Shown one piece after another: positions 5,445-5,963 of a stretch of DNA of 5,963 bases. Source of the DNA: an uncultured archaeon (GTDB taxonomy: Archaea > Thermoproteota > Nitrososphaeria > Nitrososphaerales > CALBXV01). Under the pieces are notes generated by a model. That model did no database searches, had not been told where the DNA came from, and saw only the letters and a program-made list of their open reading frames with translations. A program made the position numbers and the translations under genes. Location: the NCBI GenBank assembly GCA_937890045.1, contig CALBXV010000420.1, positions 1 to 5,963 of the forward strand. The letters are read 5' to 3'. How positions within the stretch are numbered: position 1 is the first letter of the stretch; each line of letters starts with the position of its first letter.

Positions 5445-5887
5445 TAGAAAACATCTCCAGCTAATGCATCAGATATTGCTTTTTTAAGATGTTTATTAGT
5501 TACATCTACAACACCATCCATATCTGCTTTCCATACATCTTTCTTCTTTCCATCGTGAAATAATGCAATTGATGGATAGTTTCGTATTCTAAGTTTCTTA
5601 ACAACTTTTTTAACTTGTGAATGATCAACTTCATAAATAACACATCCTTCAAATCCTTTTACTCCATCAAATAATTTTCCATCAAGTTTTTTCATTTGAT
5701 ATGGTGCTGTAAATTTAATTAATACAAATCCTTTTGCTATTTTCTTTTTAAAATTATCATCGTTTAATGTTGATATTGGTGATTTAGGTTTATCTTGTGC
5801 ATTAACAACATTCCCACAAAGTACAAATGTTAATCCAAATACACATAGCAATTTGAAACCCCATATAATTAATTGTGATCTATTCAT
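5444..5887 (-). CDS. Exported thioredoxin-fold protein lacking the CXXC active site
   Basis: A 147-residue protein. Residues 1-30 form a Sec-type signal peptide: R3 and K12, a hydrophobic core LLCVFGLTFVLCGNVV (13-28), and a V-N-A cleavage site after A30. There is no good lipobox around C15 or C24. Uncleaved, the segment could act as a membrane anchor. The rest has a thioredoxin outline: strand FVLIKF (54-59), then TAPYQMKKL (60-68) where FWAPWCxxCKKL would be expected, strand CVIYEVD (82-88), the RIRNYPSIALF segment with cis-Pro candidate P105, and DGKK (112-115). The CXXC pair is gone, with about two residues missing, and the only mature cysteine is C82, so disulfide exchange by the standard mechanism is not expected. 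A binding or chaperone-like role outside the cytoplasm is possible. The start has GAGGG about 10 bases upstream and lies two bases after the preceding stop. Its stop overlaps the next ATG. Confidence 0.75.
   Translation of the reverse strand: MNRSQLIIWGFKLLCVFGLTFVLCGNVVNAQDKPKSPISTLNDDNFKKKIAKGFVLIKFTAPYQMKKLDGKLFDGVKGFEGCVIYEVDHSQVKKVVKKLRIRNYPSIALFHDGKKKDVWKADMDGVVDVTNKHLKKAISDALAGDVF
5455..5458 (-). promoter_or_regulatory. Ribosome binding site of the 49-residue gene
   Basis: GGAG on the minus strand, inside the last codons of the thioredoxin-like gene and 10 bases before the ATG at 5444. It is one of the clearer sites in the operon and supports calling the very short downstream gene real. 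Confidence 0.5.
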
Positions 5888-5889
5888 AA

Positions 5890-5963
5890 CTATTTATCCC
5901 TCTTTCTACGTTCAAGTGATTTTATATCTTGTTGCAATTCTTTGATAACCTCTTGTAGTTCTT
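5890..5963 (-). CDS. C-terminal end of an unidentified protein (partial)
   Basis: An open minus-strand frame enters from the right edge and ends at TAG (5892-5890). The first complete codon begins at position 5961. The visible 23 residues contain ELQEVIKELQQDIKSL and end in ERRKRDK, a charged, heptad-like helix that would suit a C-terminal coiled coil. The other two minus-strand frames here contain stops, and the stop sits two bases before the thioredoxin-like ATG, like the other junctions in this operon. Its 3' end also supplies the GAGGG that probably serves as the next gene's ribosome binding site. The product cannot be identified from this fragment. Confidence 0.6.
   Translation of the reverse strand, partial: ELQEVIKELQQDIKSLERRKRDK

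Noticed and set aside
5891..5898. ATAAATAG-like late-promoter resemblance just before the thioredoxin-like gene
   Set aside because: Too close to the ATG to leave a leader with the ribosome binding site, and overlaps the end of the upstream gene.

Overview
The window looks like part of a tailed bacteriophage genome. It is strongly AT-rich, with Arg mostly AGA and Lys mostly AAA. Genes are packed with overlapping or nearly touching ends, and the gene content is a DNA replication/recombination block of the kind seen in T4-like myophages, especially marine ones. No virion structural gene or host housekeeping gene is visible, so phage type and host are inferred. A marine T4-like phage is the best guess. 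A large virus or prophage is less likely.

Almost everything lies in one minus-strand transcription unit, read from the right edge to the left. In transcription order it holds: (1) the C-terminal end of an unidentified gene (5890-5963); (2) a thioredoxin-fold protein with a Sec-type signal peptide but no CXXC active site (5444-5887); (3) a 49-residue, very basic small protein (5295-5444); (4) an HEXXH zinc-metallopeptidase-like protein whose first ten residues resemble a T4-type capsid-targeting sequence (4900-5292); (5) a small PD-(D/E)XK nuclease (4521-4859); (6) a DnaG/T4 gp61-type primase with an intact TOPRIM domain but an eroded zinc ribbon (3584-4531); (7) a 1053-residue fusion of an Mre11/SbcD/gp47-like nuclease and a Rad50/SbcC/gp46-like ATPase (426-3587). 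Junctions are a 2-nt gap, a 1-nt TAATG overlap, a 2-nt gap, a 40-nt gap, an 11-nt overlap and a 4-nt ATGA overlap. This pattern suggests a polycistronic message with translational coupling.

At the left edge a plus-strand HNH endonuclease gene (32-433) converges on the fusion gene. The two coding regions overlap by 8 bp, so there is no room for a conventional terminator between them.

Primase, small nuclease and Mre11-Rad50 would together serve priming, end processing and recombination-dependent replication of phage DNA. The thioredoxin-like and metallopeptidase-like proteins are probably accessory factors, one acting outside the cytoplasm and one perhaps packaged in the head. The most notable features are the single-chain Mre11-Rad50, the loss of expected metal or redox residues in several proteins (primase zinc ribbon, thioredoxin CXXC, Mre11 DxH), and the possible capsid-targeting tag. 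No tRNA, rRNA, CRISPR array or insertion sequence was seen, and there is no gene-free stretch longer than 40 bases.
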